The notes: generated by a model from the letters alone, not told the origin. A stretch of 64,000 bases of DNA from Amycolatopsis keratiniphila subsp. keratiniphila (GCF_001620365.2 NZ_LQMT02000037.1:156659-220658); one strand, 5' to 3'. Positions 27,434-36,110 are shown, numbered from the stretch's first letter. Numbers and translations: made by a program.

Positions 27434-28408
27434 ATGCGCAAGTTCAAGAGGGTCATGACCGCGCTGGCCGCGGTCGCGGCGGTGGTACTGCTGGGGGGAA
27501 CGGCGACGGGGGCGGCGGCGAACACGGGGTGGAGACATTCGGACGCGGCGCTCGCCCGCTCCCTGCCGGGCGGGTTCCAGAGCTCCCACGCCGACGTCAA
27601 CGGTGTCCGTCTGCATTACGTGGCCGGTGGTTCCGGCAGCCCGGTGGTGCTGCTTCCCGGCTGGCCGCAGACCTGGTGGGCGTTCCACAAGGTGATGCCG
27701 GCGCTGGCCGAGCGCCATCGCGTGATCGCCGTCGACCTGCGGGGGATGGGCGGATCGTCGAAACCGCAGTCCGGCTACGACAAGGAGACGCTGGCCGCCG
27801 ACATCCACGCGCTGCTCGCCAAGCTCGGGTACGCCAAGGCGGATCTGGTCGGCCACGACATCGGCGCGATGGTCGCGCACAGCTATGGGATCAAGTACCC
27901 GCAGGCGGTCGGGAAACTGGCGCTGATGGACGTGGTCGCGCCTGACAAGAGCCTCTACCAGTTGCCCCTGCTGCCCAGCGCGCCCGGCCAGTTCTCGCCG
28001 TGGTGGTGGACGTTCAACCAGCTGCAAGGCCTGCCGGAACAGCTCGTCTCGGGGCGCTCGCGGTACGTCGTGGACACGATGATCGACCAGCTCTCGGTGG
28101 TGCCGTCGGCGGTGGACGACTTCGACCGGAGCGTCTACGCGCGGGCCTACTACACGCGTGAGGCCGTCCGGGCCGGGAACGGCTGGTACCGGACGCTCAA
28201 CCAGGACATCGCGGCAGGCTCGGCGTACGGGAAGCTGACCATGCCGGTGCTGGGCCTCGCCGGGGAGTTCAACCACCGGTACTTCGTCCAGGTGATGCCG
28301 TCGAAGGCGGTGGATCCGCAGGTGGTCAAGATCGCCGGGGCGGGGCATTACCTTTCCGAGGAACAGCCCGCTCAGGTCATCGGCGCGCTGACGAAGTTCC
28401 TGGGCTGA
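27434..28408 (+). CDS. Secreted epoxide hydrolase-like alpha/beta hydrolase
   Basis: 324 aa from the ATG at 27434 (GGGAGAG upstream). Signal peptide-like start MRKFKRVMTALAAVAAVVLL. Alpha/beta-hydrolase features: PGWPQTWWAFHKVMPALAER (oxyanion region), DLRGMGGSSKP, nucleophile Asp at about residue 142 in VGHDIGAMVAHSYG, and the C-terminal His in GAGHYLSEEQP. An Asp nucleophile in G-H-D-x-G marks epoxide hydrolases and haloalkane dehalogenases. Following two epoxidase genes and two halogenases, either activity would fit. Export suggests extracellular processing or self-protection. Confidence 0.85.
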   Translation: MRKFKRVMTALAAVAAVVLLGGTATGAAANTGWRHSDAALARSLPGGFQSSHADVNGVRLHYVAGGSGSPVVLLPGWPQTWWAFHKVMPALAERHRVIAVDLRGMGGSSKPQSGYDKETLAADIHALLAKLGYAKADLVGHDIGAMVAHSYGIKYPQAVGKLALMDVVAPDKSLYQLPLLPSAPGQFSPWWWTFNQLQGLPEQLVSGRSRYVVDTMIDQLSVVPSAVDDFDRSVYARAYYTREAVRAGNGWYRTLNQDIAAGSAYGKLTMPVLGLAGEFNHRYFVQVMPSKAVDPQVVKIAGAGHYLSEEQPAQVIGALTKFLG

Positions 28409-28971
28409 GACCGAATGCCACGTGGCTTACGTCGACCTTGGACGGGTCTTGATCGCAAGTGGTGGAGGTCGCCGCAGGTCAAGCGCTCGGTTGCCCTGGC
28501 CAACGGGGGGCCACCCATGCCCAAGCGTCCACTGTGGACACATTTCGACGACTACATGTCCGATTAAAGACGAAACAGGCGATTCCATCGAGGGGTCGTG
28601 AGTGGTAATGGTCGTTCTAACCCTCATCGCCACTCACGACCCCCTCGGTCAGCTACACAAAGCGCCCAAACCGGACGCCATGATCCGGACTGGCATCCCT
28701 TTGTGGACGGTCGCACCCCGGGTCCGCTACCGATCACCTCATCCAGCTTGATCGAATAGGCCGGCAACCGCTGAAGGTCGCCAGTAAAGATCAACTTCAA
28801 GCTACGTGGCATTGCGTTCTAGTTCTCATTAGCCCTCACGACCCCCTCGCGCAGCTGTGCAAAGCACTGCCTTTCGGGGCAGTATTGGAGGCGTCCGGGA
28901 AGAGCCGCCGATGGGATTCTGCGAAAAGGAAAGTCCTGGAATTCCCAGCCTATCGGGAAAAGGTGGCTAAA
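28409..28971. other. 563-base gap with inverted ends and a repeated half-hairpin
   Basis: No convincing ORF. AATGCCACGTGGCTT at about 28412-28426 is matched inversely by AAGCTACGTGGCATT at about 28800-28814 (one mismatch), bracketing roughly 400 bases, like the ends of a small non-autonomous element. A CTCACGACCCCCTCG word occurs at about 28633 and again at about 28837, each followed by related sequence (CAGCTACACAAAGC / CAGCTGTGCAAAGC). It probably also carries the promoter of the epimerase gene. Confidence 0.5.
28589..28647. repeat. Hairpin with 17-bp arms and one bulge
   Basis: CGAGGGGTCGTGAGTGG (28589-28605) pairs with CCACTCACGACCCCCTCG (28630-28647), with one extra C in the right arm and a 24-base loop. 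It may terminate the epoxide-hydrolase-like gene, although it is about 180 bases beyond the stop. Confidence 0.65.
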
Positions 28972-29922
28972 ATGAAGGTTGGTGTTACCGGTGGCACCGG
29001 GTTCATCGGGCGTTACGTCTGCGAGGAGCTCGCCGCACGAGGGCATACGCCGGTCGTGTTCGACCATCGTGGCGAGGGGGACGGCGGGCCGTGGGAGGTC
29101 ATGCTGGGCGACATCCGCGACGCGACGGCGCTGACCGAGCTCGCCGCGCATTGCGACGGGATCATCCACCTGGCGGCCGTGCTGGGCACCCAGGAGACGA
29201 TCACCAATCCGCGGCCCGCGGTGGAGACCAACGTCATGGGCGGCCTGAACTTCCTCGAGGCCGTCGCCCAGTACGACCTGCCCGGCGTGTACATCTGCGT
29301 CGGCAACCACTGGATGAACAACAGCTATTCGATTTCGAAGACGACGGTCGAGCGGTTCGTCCGCATGTTCAACGCCGACCGCGGCACCCGCGTGAACTGC
29401 GTCCGCGCGGTGAACGCCTACGGCCCGCGTCAGAAGGCCGCGCCGCCGTTCGCCGCGGGGAAGGTCCGCAAGATCACCCCGGCGCTGATCTGCCGGGCGC
29501 TGTCCGGGATGCCGGTGGAGCTCTACGGCGGCGGACGGCAGATCTCGGACATGGTGTGGGTCGGCGACGTCGCCCGCACCCTGGTGGCCTCCCTGGAGGC
29601 CGCCGCCGAGGGGCAGGTGCTGGAGAACACCGTCGAGATCGGGCCCGCCGAGTCGGTCACCATCCGCGAGGTGGCGGAGCTGGTGCTCGACCTGTGCGAG
29701 CAGCGCGGTCACTCGCGGGTGGGCATCACCGACCTGCCGATGCGGCCCGGTGAGACACCGAACACGCCGGTCACGGCGGACGTCTCGACCCTGCTCACGG
29801 TCGGCATCGAGCCGGATTCCCTTGTCACGCTGGGAGAAGGCATGGCGAAGACGGTGGACTGGTACCTCGAGCACCGCGGTACCGCCTGGGACGTCCCCGG
29901 GCCCGGTCTGCGCGCTGCCTGA
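28972..29922 (+). CDS. NAD-dependent epimerase/dehydratase (SDR)
   Basis: 316 aa from the ATG at 28972 (AGGTGG seven bases upstream). The NAD motif VTGGTGFIGRYVCEEL opens the protein, and the catalytic Tyr-x3-Lys is in NNSYSISKTTVERF. Later segments match extended SDRs acting on nucleotide sugars (VNAYGPRQKAAPP, YGGGRQISDMVWVGDVART). Likely reaction: epimerisation, dehydration or reduction of an NDP-sugar. It may supply sugar for the glycosyltransferases read towards it from the right, with which it converges across two hairpins. Confidence 0.88.
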   Translation: MKVGVTGGTGFIGRYVCEELAARGHTPVVFDHRGEGDGGPWEVMLGDIRDATALTELAAHCDGIIHLAAVLGTQETITNPRPAVETNVMGGLNFLEAVAQYDLPGVYICVGNHWMNNSYSISKTTVERFVRMFNADRGTRVNCVRAVNAYGPRQKAAPPFAAGKVRKITPALICRALSGMPVELYGGGRQISDMVWVGDVARTLVASLEAAAEGQVLENTVEIGPAESVTIREVAELVLDLCEQRGHSRVGITDLPMRPGETPNTPVTADVSTLLTVGIEPDSLVTLGEGMAKTVDWYLEHRGTAWDVPGPGLRAA

Positions 29923-29938
29923 GCGGTCGCGCCTTTGA

Positions 29939-29987
29939 TGCGAAAGCCACTTTCGCAACGTTGAACGTTGCGAAAGTGGCTTTCGCA
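29939..29987. repeat. Perfect 24-bp inverted repeat, shared core word
   Basis: Arms 29939-29962 and 29964-29987 with a one-base spacer; each contains TGCGAAAGCCACTTTCGCA or its complement, the same core as 18140, 18230 and 56172. It lies just after the epimerase stop and may act as a bidirectional terminator with the next hairpin. Confidence 0.88.
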
Positions 29988-30004
29988 ACGTCCAGGACCC
30001 TGAA

Positions 30005-30059
30005 GCGCGTGAAGGCCCCCTTCCCTCGGCTCAGCCGAGGGAAGAGGGCCTTCACGCGC
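30005..30059. repeat. 26-bp inverted repeat (GTGAAGGCC family)
   Basis: Arms 30005-30030 and 30034-30059 pair with one mismatch across TCA. It ends six bases before the methyltransferase stop on the minus strand, a likely terminator for the leftward glycosylation genes. Confidence 0.85.
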
Positions 30060-30065
30060 AAGCCG

Positions 30066-30764
30066 TCAGGGCTTGTGCGCCTTCAGGATCAGAGAGACAC
30101 CGCGCCGCGAGCGAATCGGCAGGTAACGCTCGGCCGTGACGATCGCGGTCAGGGCCCGGTTGACCAGCCAGGGCGTGTGCTCGTTGAGTTCGTTGCCGCG
30201 CGCCGTGCGCCGCCGCAACGCCACCACCGGCCGCAGCAGGACGTTCCAGCTCCACAGCTCCTCGACGACGAAGCCGGCGTCCTCCATGACCTTCCGCAGC
30301 GAAGCCCGGTCGTACCGCCGCACGTGGTGCACCGCGACGTCGTGCGCCGACCACAGGTCCATTCCGGACGGGACGCTGATCAGCGCGGAGCCGCCGGGCC
30401 GCAGCACCCGGAACAGCTCCGCGGCGGCCTGATCGTCCTCCTGGATGTGTTCGAGGATCTCGAACGCCACCACCAGATCGAACGACGAGGACGGCAGCGG
30501 CAGGTCACGGGCGTCGGCGTGGATCGCGTCGAGACCGCGTGAGCGCGCGATCTCGACGGCGTTCTCGTCGTAGTCCGTGGCGACGACGTCCCAGCCGCGC
30601 GAGCGCAGCACCCGCGTGTTGCCGCCGCCCGCCGCGCCGATGTCGAGCGCGCGGCCGGGCGGCCCGAGCCGCTTCAGTTCGTCGGCGAGCAGGTGCCGCT
30701 TTTCCCGGAACCACCAGTGGCGGTCCTCCATCTCGGTGATCCGGGCGACGTCCTCCGTCTTCAC
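30066..30764 (-). CDS. Class I SAM-dependent methyltransferase
   Basis: 232 aa from GTG 30762-30764, overlapping the preceding glycosyltransferase stop (GTGA) with AAGGAG upstream. Motif I is ALDIGAAGGGNTRVL; then VVATDYDENAVEIARSRG, LPLPSSSFDLVVAFEILEHI (motif II/III) and LFRVLRPGGSALISVPSG. The pattern DRHWWFREKRHLL at the N terminus is common in methyltransferases of cell-envelope or glycan loci. Substrate unknown; likely modifies the same glycolipid or glycoside as the adjacent transferases. Confidence 0.88.
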   Translation of the reverse strand: MKTEDVARITEMEDRHWWFREKRHLLADELKRLGPPGRALDIGAAGGGNTRVLRSRGWDVVATDYDENAVEIARSRGLDAIHADARDLPLPSSSFDLVVAFEILEHIQEDDQAAAELFRVLRPGGSALISVPSGMDLWSAHDVAVHHVRRYDRASLRKVMEDAGFVVEELWSWNVLLRPVVALRRRTARGNELNEHTPWLVNRALTAIVTAERYLPIRSRRGVSLILKAHKP

Positions 30765-31999
30765 CGGCTCTCCTTCCGATGCCGGGCGAAGACCCAGCGG
30801 TCGAGGGCCACGAACCGCAGCAGCGTCATCAGCCCGTAGGCGACGATGAGCACGAACAACTCCACGACCGGCCCCGAGCCGGGGGCGATCAGATGCAGCC
30901 CGGTCACGGCCAGCGTGGTCAGCAGATACGTGGTGGCGAACAGGATCGCGGCCCGGGTGTGCAGGCCGAGCCGGTGCCCGCCGCCACGGTTGAACGTCCA
31001 GCGCCGGTTCGCCTCGGTGTTGGCCACCCCGACGAGCACCAGCGCGACCAGGTTCGCCCCCGCCGACGTCAGCGGGACACGCAACGGGAGATACAGAAGC
31101 GTGTACAGCACTGTCGAGATCACGCCGATCACCGCGAACCCGAGGAACTTCGCCAGGGTCGCGGCCCGCGGCTCGGCCAGCACGGCGTCCGGATGGGTGG
31201 CGCGCAACTGCGGGATCTCCGGCACGTCCACCCGTCCTTTCCCGGCGGCGATCGCCCGGCCCACGCGGACCAGGCCCTTCAGGTTCCCCATCGCGGTCTG
31301 GGTGACCTTGACCCGCGAATCGACGTCCTCGACCCAGTCCAGCGGCACCTCGTGCACCCGCAGGCCGTTGTGCTCGGCCAGCATCAGCATCTCGGTGTCG
31401 AAGAACCAGTGGTCGTCCTCGACCGCCTCCAGCAGCCCGGCGACCGCGTCGCGCCGGGCCGCCTTGAAGCCGGCGGACGTGTCGGTGCTGCGCAGCCCGA
31501 ACACATGCCGCGTGATCGCGTTGTAGGTACGGGACACGATCTCGCGTTTGAGGCTGCGGCGGATCCGCGAGCCGCGGCCGAGCCGGGTCCCGATGGTGAT
31601 CTCGCAGTGCCCGCTGACCAGCGGTGCGATCAGGGGGAGCAGGCTCTCCAAACCGGTCGAGAGATCGACGTCCATGTACGCGACGATGTCGGCGGTACTC
31701 GACCCCCACGTCGCCTTGATCGCCGCGCCCCGGCCGCGGACCGGGATCCGCCGCGCGGAGATACGCGGATTGCGCTCGGCCAGTTCGGTGGCGATCTCCC
31801 AGGTCCGGTCGGTACTGCCGTTGTCGGCGATGGTGATCGACCAGGGGAACGGGAAATCGTCGCCGAGGTACGCGCTCAGCGTGGTGATGCAGCCCAGCAG
31901 GGCGCGTTCCTCGTTGAGCACCGGGATCACGATCTCGACGGTCGCCGTCGTGCGGCTTCCCGGAACGACGCGGGGTGCCGCGGTGAGTTCAGCCGTCAT
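30761..31999 (-). CDS. GT2 glycosyltransferase fused to a GtrA domain
   Basis: 412 aa. Residues about 20-250 are a GT2 domain of the polyprenyl-phosphate sugar synthase type: VEIVIPVLNEERALLG, ITIADNGSTDRTWEIA, DIVAYMDVDLSTGLESLLPL (DxD-like) and TDTSAGFKAARRDAV. The C-terminal about 130 residues are a four-helix GtrA-like membrane domain (FLGFAVIGVISTVLYTLLYL, ILFATTYLLTTLAVTGL). It would make a lipid-linked sugar donor and move or present it across the membrane for the GT39 enzyme next door. Confidence 0.9.
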   Translation of the reverse strand: MTAELTAAPRVVPGSRTTATVEIVIPVLNEERALLGCITTLSAYLGDDFPFPWSITIADNGSTDRTWEIATELAERNPRISARRIPVRGRGAAIKATWGSSTADIVAYMDVDLSTGLESLLPLIAPLVSGHCEITIGTRLGRGSRIRRSLKREIVSRTYNAITRHVFGLRSTDTSAGFKAARRDAVAGLLEAVEDDHWFFDTEMLMLAEHNGLRVHEVPLDWVEDVDSRVKVTQTAMGNLKGLVRVGRAIAAGKGRVDVPEIPQLRATHPDAVLAEPRAATLAKFLGFAVIGVISTVLYTLLYLPLRVPLTSAGANLVALVLVGVANTEANRRWTFNRGGGHRLGLHTRAAILFATTYLLTTLAVTGLHLIAPGSGPVVELFVLIVAYGLMTLLRFVALDRWVFARHRKESR

Positions 32000-32005
32000 G
32001 GGGCA

Positions 32006-34006
32006 TCACGCTCCCGGCTTGCAGTCGAACAGGGCGGAGGTGAAGCCCATCCACGGGTTGGCGGTGTAGGCGGGCGGCGGGATCCGCACGCAGTTGCGCA
32101 CCACCCAGTCCTTGCGCGCCAGCGCGGTCGGGCTGTCGTAAGCGAACCCGCCGAACAGGACGTACCTCAGCTGTCCACTGTGGATGGCGTCGGCGAGGCC
32201 GTCGGCGGTCGGCATCGGCATGGTGCCGACGAAACCGCCCATCGGCATCACGGACAGGCCCGCCCGAATGTAGGGCGAGGCACCGGTGCCGCCGACCGTC
32301 GCCAGATCGAAACGCTCGCCGCGCTTGTTGGCCTTGAGGAAGCCGAGAAGCTTCGGGTCGGCGTCGGACGGCATCATCTGGAACATGATCGGCGGGGGCA
32401 GCGGCATGGCCTGTCCGCCTGCCGCGCCGGGCTTCGGGCCGCCCGCCATCAGCTTGGTCAGGTCGATGCCGGTCGAGAGCGCGTTCGGGTTCGGTCCCGC
32501 GAGGGGATTGAAGTTCTGGAACATCGCCGTGCGCGGATCCGTCGGCGGCTGGAAGGTGGGCGCCGCCCAGGCGACCGGCCCGGCCAGCAGCGCGACCCCG
32601 GCGACGGCGCCGGTCACGACCGCGAACTTCCCGGTGCGGCGCACGAGCACCAGCACCGCGGCGGCGACGGCGGCGATCGCGACGACGGGACGCAGCCACG
32701 GCACGTAGTCGCTGGAGCGGCTCATCAGCACGAACGCCCAGGCACCGGTGGCGAGCAGGCCGACCGGCAGGGCCCACGCGAAGCGGCGATCCGTCCAGGC
32801 GAGATGCAGGCCTGCCGCGGCGATCGCGGCGATGGCGGGCGCCAGGATGCTCGTGTAGTACGGGTGGATGCTCTGCGAGAAGCTGAGCGCACCGGCGAAG
32901 AGGACGAGCCAGCCACCCCACAGCAGCCAGCCCGCGCGCGCCTTGTCGGTGCGCGGCGCGCGGCCCGCGGCGACCAGGCCGACGACCAGCAGCAGCACGG
33001 CCAGCGGCAGCAGCCACGAGATCTGGCCGCCGATCAGGTCGTTGAACAGCCGGAAGACGCCGGTGTCGCCGCCCTGGTCGACCGGCGTGACCTTGCCGTC
33101 GGGCAGGACGGGCAGCTCGGCCGACTTCCCGGCCTTCGCGGCGTCCGCACGGTCGAAGAGGTTGTAGGACCAGACCATCTGCCACACCGAGTTCGAAGTG
33201 CTGCCGTCCATGTACGGGCGGGAACCCGCGGGGGTCAGCCCGACGATCAGCATCCAGATCGACGACACCGCGGCGGTGACCGCTCCGGCGCCGAGCAGGT
33301 GCAGCACCCGCCGTCCCGGCGAGGCCGGCGCGGCGACGAGGTAGACGATCCCGAGCACCGGGAGGATGGCCAGTGCCATGGCGAGCTTGATGTGGAAGCC
33401 GACGCCGACGAGTGCGGCGGTGAGCAGCAGCCAGCGCGGGGACGCCTTTTCCAGCGCGCGCCAGAAGGCGTAGGTCGCGACGAGCAGCGTCAGGATCAGC
33501 GTCGAGTCGGGCAGGTTGACCCGGGTGCCCGCGACCGTGATCGGGGTCGCGGCGAGCAGCACCGCGGCCAGCGCGGCGGGCGCGTGCCCGGCCCAGCGGC
33601 GCACGAGCACGAACAGCACGTACACCGAGAGGGCCCCGGCGATGACGCCGGGCAGCAGCAGCGCCCAGGTCTCGTAACCGAAGACACGGACGGAAAGCGC
33701 CTGGAGCCAGAGCGCGCCGGGTGCCTTGTCGACACTCATGAACCCGGCGGGATCGTAGGCCCCGTAAAGGAAGTTGTGCCAGTTCGCGGACATGCTGCGC
33801 ACCGCGGCGGCGTACGCGTAGTGCGCGGCGTTCCCGCCGATACCCCACCCGTAGGCGACGCCGGCGACGAGCGCGCTCAGGACGGCGATGCGCTTGGCGG
33901 CCAGTGCCGACAGCCCCGTCTTGGTCTTCTTCTTCGGCGTCCGCGCGGGCGGGGTGGCGCCCCGTGGCGGGGCGCTCGTGACCGGGGTGCCTAGGTCTTG
34001 GGACAC
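32006..34006 (-). CDS. GT39-family membrane glycosyltransferase (ArnT/PMT-like)
   Basis: 666 aa with about a dozen hydrophobic helices. The first periplasmic loop carries the catalytic-type acidic motif (YDPAGFMSVDKAPGALWLQAL, with Asp-Lys). Family enzymes transfer a sugar from polyprenyl phosphate to protein or lipid on the outer membrane face. The C-terminal about 200 residues are a soluble Pro/Gly-rich domain (LMAGGPKPGAAGGQAMPLPP). Seven bases upstream of the GT2-GtrA gene, as in Bacillus YkcB/YkcC-like pairs. Whether it decorates the metabolite or the cell surface is open. Confidence 0.88.
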   Translation of the reverse strand: MSQDLGTPVTSAPPRGATPPARTPKKKTKTGLSALAAKRIAVLSALVAGVAYGWGIGGNAAHYAYAAAVRSMSANWHNFLYGAYDPAGFMSVDKAPGALWLQALSVRVFGYETWALLLPGVIAGALSVYVLFVLVRRWAGHAPAALAAVLLAATPITVAGTRVNLPDSTLILTLLVATYAFWRALEKASPRWLLLTAALVGVGFHIKLAMALAILPVLGIVYLVAAPASPGRRVLHLLGAGAVTAAVSSIWMLIVGLTPAGSRPYMDGSTSNSVWQMVWSYNLFDRADAAKAGKSAELPVLPDGKVTPVDQGGDTGVFRLFNDLIGGQISWLLPLAVLLLVVGLVAAGRAPRTDKARAGWLLWGGWLVLFAGALSFSQSIHPYYTSILAPAIAAIAAAGLHLAWTDRRFAWALPVGLLATGAWAFVLMSRSSDYVPWLRPVVAIAAVAAAVLVLVRRTGKFAVVTGAVAGVALLAGPVAWAAPTFQPPTDPRTAMFQNFNPLAGPNPNALSTGIDLTKLMAGGPKPGAAGGQAMPLPPPIMFQMMPSDADPKLLGFLKANKRGERFDLATVGGTGASPYIRAGLSVMPMGGFVGTMPMPTADGLADAIHSGQLRYVLFGGFAYDSPTALARKDWVVRNCVRIPPPAYTANPWMGFTSALFDCKPGA

Positions 34007-34160
34007 GTTCTACTCCCTTCCCAGGAATAGGAGATGACGCGGCTCACGGACGTGAGATACGCACCGCGAATTCGTGATCGTCTCAAAAAGTGTCGCACCA
34101 CGGTTTCGCGCGCGTCTTATCCCAGCCTGCTGGTTTACCTGTCCGGTCCTTTGAGGACGG

Positions 34161-35348
34161 TCATCGGCGAAGGCGGACGGGAAGGGATTCGAGTCCGTGC
34201 ATCACCATGCTGACGCGCCAGCGGAGACTCTCGGCGGGTACGGCCGCGCGCAGTTCCGGGAATCGAGTGAGCAGGGCCGAGAGCGCGATACCGCCTTCGA
34301 GCCGGGCCATCGGCGCGCCGAGGCAGTGGTGGATGCCGTGTCCGAACGCGAGCTGCGGATTGTCCGCGCGGTCGAGTTCCAAGGCGTCCGCGCCGGGGAA
34401 ACGGGCGGGGTCGCGGTTGGCCGCCAGCAGCGACACGATGACCAGCGAACCGGCCGGGATCGTCACACCGCCGAGCTCGATTTCCTCGTTGGCGTAACGC
34501 ATCGCCGCGTGCACAGGGCTCTCGTAACGCAGGAATTCCTCGACCGCGGCGGGCATCCCGTCCGGGTTCGCGCGCAACGCGGCGAGCTGTGCCGGGTTCT
34601 CGAGCAGGGCGAGGGTGGCGTTGCCGATGAGGTGGACGGTGGTCTCGTGCCCGGCGATGAGCAGGAGGAAGACCATAGACGTCAGCTCGTGTTCGGTGAG
34701 CCGGTCTTCGCCGTCGTGCACCGTGACGAGCGCCGAAAGCAGGTCGGTGCCGGGGTTCGCGCGTTTCTCGGCGAGGAGTTTCCTGACATAGCGCAGCATT
34801 TCGGCGGCGGCCGCGTCGAGTTCGTCGACGGGCAGCGCGCTGGCGGTGAGGATCTCGGTCCAGCCGTGGAAGGCGCCCGCCTCATCTTCTGGCACGCCGA
34901 GCATCTCCGTGAGGATGCGGATCGGCAGCGGAAGGGCGAGTGCCTTGATCAGGTCGACCTCGTCGAAATCGGCGACGGCGTCGAGGAGTTCGGCCGTGAT
35001 GGCCTCGATTCTGGGGCGCAGCTGGGCGATCCGGCGCACGGTGAACGCGGCGGACACCAGCTTCCTGAGCCTGGTGTGGTCCGGCGGATCGAGGTTCAGC
35101 ATATGCGTGTTCATGCCGAGCCGGACGTCCTCGGACAGCCCGCGCCGGTCGCCGACGGCGCCCGTGCGCCCGCTCAGCCCGGGATGCGCGAGCGCCTGGC
35201 GGACCTCGGCGTAGCCGCTCACCAGCCAGCCGGCGGTGCCGGAGGAGAGGGTGATCCCGCGGACCGGGCCGCTTTCGCGCAATGCGGCGTAGGCGGCGTG
35301 CCTTTCTGGCGCGCCCCCGAACAGGAAATCGGAGCTGGAAGAGGTCAC
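34161..35348 (-). CDS. Cytochrome P450
   Basis: 395 aa. I-helix oxygen-activation motif LLIAGHETTVHLIGN; ExxR in EEFLRYESPVHA; heme loop FGHGIHHCLGAPMARLEGG with the axial Cys. Belongs to the CYP105/107-like bacterial group that hydroxylates polyketides. No ferredoxin gene is adjacent. Starts at the ATG at 35346-35348 and is divergent from the apoprotein gene. Most likely a tailoring oxidase of the locus. Confidence 0.92.
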   Translation of the reverse strand: MTSSSSDFLFGGAPERHAAYAALRESGPVRGITLSSGTAGWLVSGYAEVRQALAHPGLSGRTGAVGDRRGLSEDVRLGMNTHMLNLDPPDHTRLRKLVSAAFTVRRIAQLRPRIEAITAELLDAVADFDEVDLIKALALPLPIRILTEMLGVPEDEAGAFHGWTEILTASALPVDELDAAAAEMLRYVRKLLAEKRANPGTDLLSALVTVHDGEDRLTEHELTSMVFLLLIAGHETTVHLIGNATLALLENPAQLAALRANPDGMPAAVEEFLRYESPVHAAMRYANEEIELGGVTIPAGSLVIVSLLAANRDPARFPGADALELDRADNPQLAFGHGIHHCLGAPMARLEGGIALSALLTRFPELRAAVPAESLRWRVSMVMHGLESLPVRLRR

Positions 35349-35594
35349 CGAATCAGGTTCCCGTGCGCGCCGCCGTGCCTTCTTCTCCTGACTTGCCCGC
35401 CACTTATGAATAACGCACGAAGCGCGCGAGTTTATTGCACCTTTTTTCTTACGGCCTACTCGAAAACTGCTCGAAGAAATGATTGACGATCTACGTCCGG
35501 TGATCGTAACGTTGTTACCAGGACGCCGGGGGGCAACGGAACCCGCGCCTGGTGAAGTCGGAAAATTCCCAGCAATGAATCGGAGTTGATTACT
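35349..35594. promoter_or_regulatory. Divergent region, P450 / apoprotein genes
   Basis: 246 bases, AT-richer than average (TGCACCTTTTTTCTTACGGCC near 35437; GTGATCGTAACGTTGTTACC near 35500). GTAACGTTGTTAC is a near-palindrome that could be an operator or promoter element for the apoprotein gene. GGAG at 35582-35585 is the ribosome site for the GTG at 35595. Confidence 0.5.
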
Positions 35595-36014
35595 GTGTCC
35601 GCAAAGCTTGCCGCCAAGTTCGCCGGTTCCGCCATCGCCGCCCTCGGCCTGATGGCCGTCGTCGCGCCGGGTGCCTCGGCCGCCGCGGCCGTGACGGTCA
35701 CGCCGTCGTCGGGGCTCTCGGACGGTGCGGTGGTCCAGGTGACCGGAACCGGGCTGACGCCGGGCACGACCTATCGTGTCGGCGAATGCGCCCAGGACGC
35801 GTCGGGCCAGTTCCCTTGCAGCCCTTCGCAGCAGTCGCTGGTCGCTGACGCGGCCGGCAAGATCTCGGCCTCGGTCACCGTGCAGAAGAACTTCAACGGC
35901 GTGCTGCCCGACGGCAGCAGCTACGGCGCGGTGGACTGCACGGCCATCACCTGCGTCGTCGGCCTCGGTGACGCCGCCGGCAACGGCGGCGGCGTGATCA
36001 TCAGCTTCAGCTGA
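35595..36014 (+). CDS. Secreted neocarzinostatin-family apoprotein
   Basis: 139 aa from GTG 35595 (nine bases after GGAG; a TTG further upstream is less likely). Signal peptide through APGASA, then a mature domain of about 110 aa, the family length. It opens VTVTPSSGLSDGAVVQVTG, as neocarzinostatin does, and keeps both disulfides by spacing: Cys-x9-Cys (GECAQDASGQFPC) and Cys-x4-Cys (DCTAITC). It ends VGLGDAAGNGGGVIISF. Known members (neocarzinostatin, C-1027, macromomycin) bind and stabilise reactive enediyne chromophores. Here no enediyne PKS is seen, so the ligand is unknown. A terminator follows at once. Confidence 0.93.
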   Translation: MSAKLAAKFAGSAIAALGLMAVVAPGASAAAAVTVTPSSGLSDGAVVQVTGTGLTPGTTYRVGECAQDASGQFPCSPSQQSLVADAAGKISASVTVQKNFNGVLPDGSSYGAVDCTAITCVVGLGDAAGNGGGVIISFS

Positions 36015-36035
36015 CGCTGACGCTGACGCGAAAGC

Positions 36036-36082
36036 GGCGATGAAGGAATTGGGACGTCGCGTGTCCCAATTCCTTCATCGCC
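36036..36082 (+). terminator. Terminator of the apoprotein gene
   Basis: Perfect 20-bp arms (36036-36055 and 36063-36082) with a 7-base loop, 22 bases after the stop. It contains GATGAAGG, shared with the hairpin at 9666. No strong T-run. Confidence 0.8.
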
Positions 36083-36110
36083 GGGTAAGCCTACTTCAGA
36101 TGTCGCAATC

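Noticed and set aside
30779..33994. Plus-strand frame of about 1070 codons opposite the GT genes
   Set aside because: Arg/Gly/Gln-rich with no domain; it is antisense to GT2-GtrA and GT39 genes with membrane-helix patterns.
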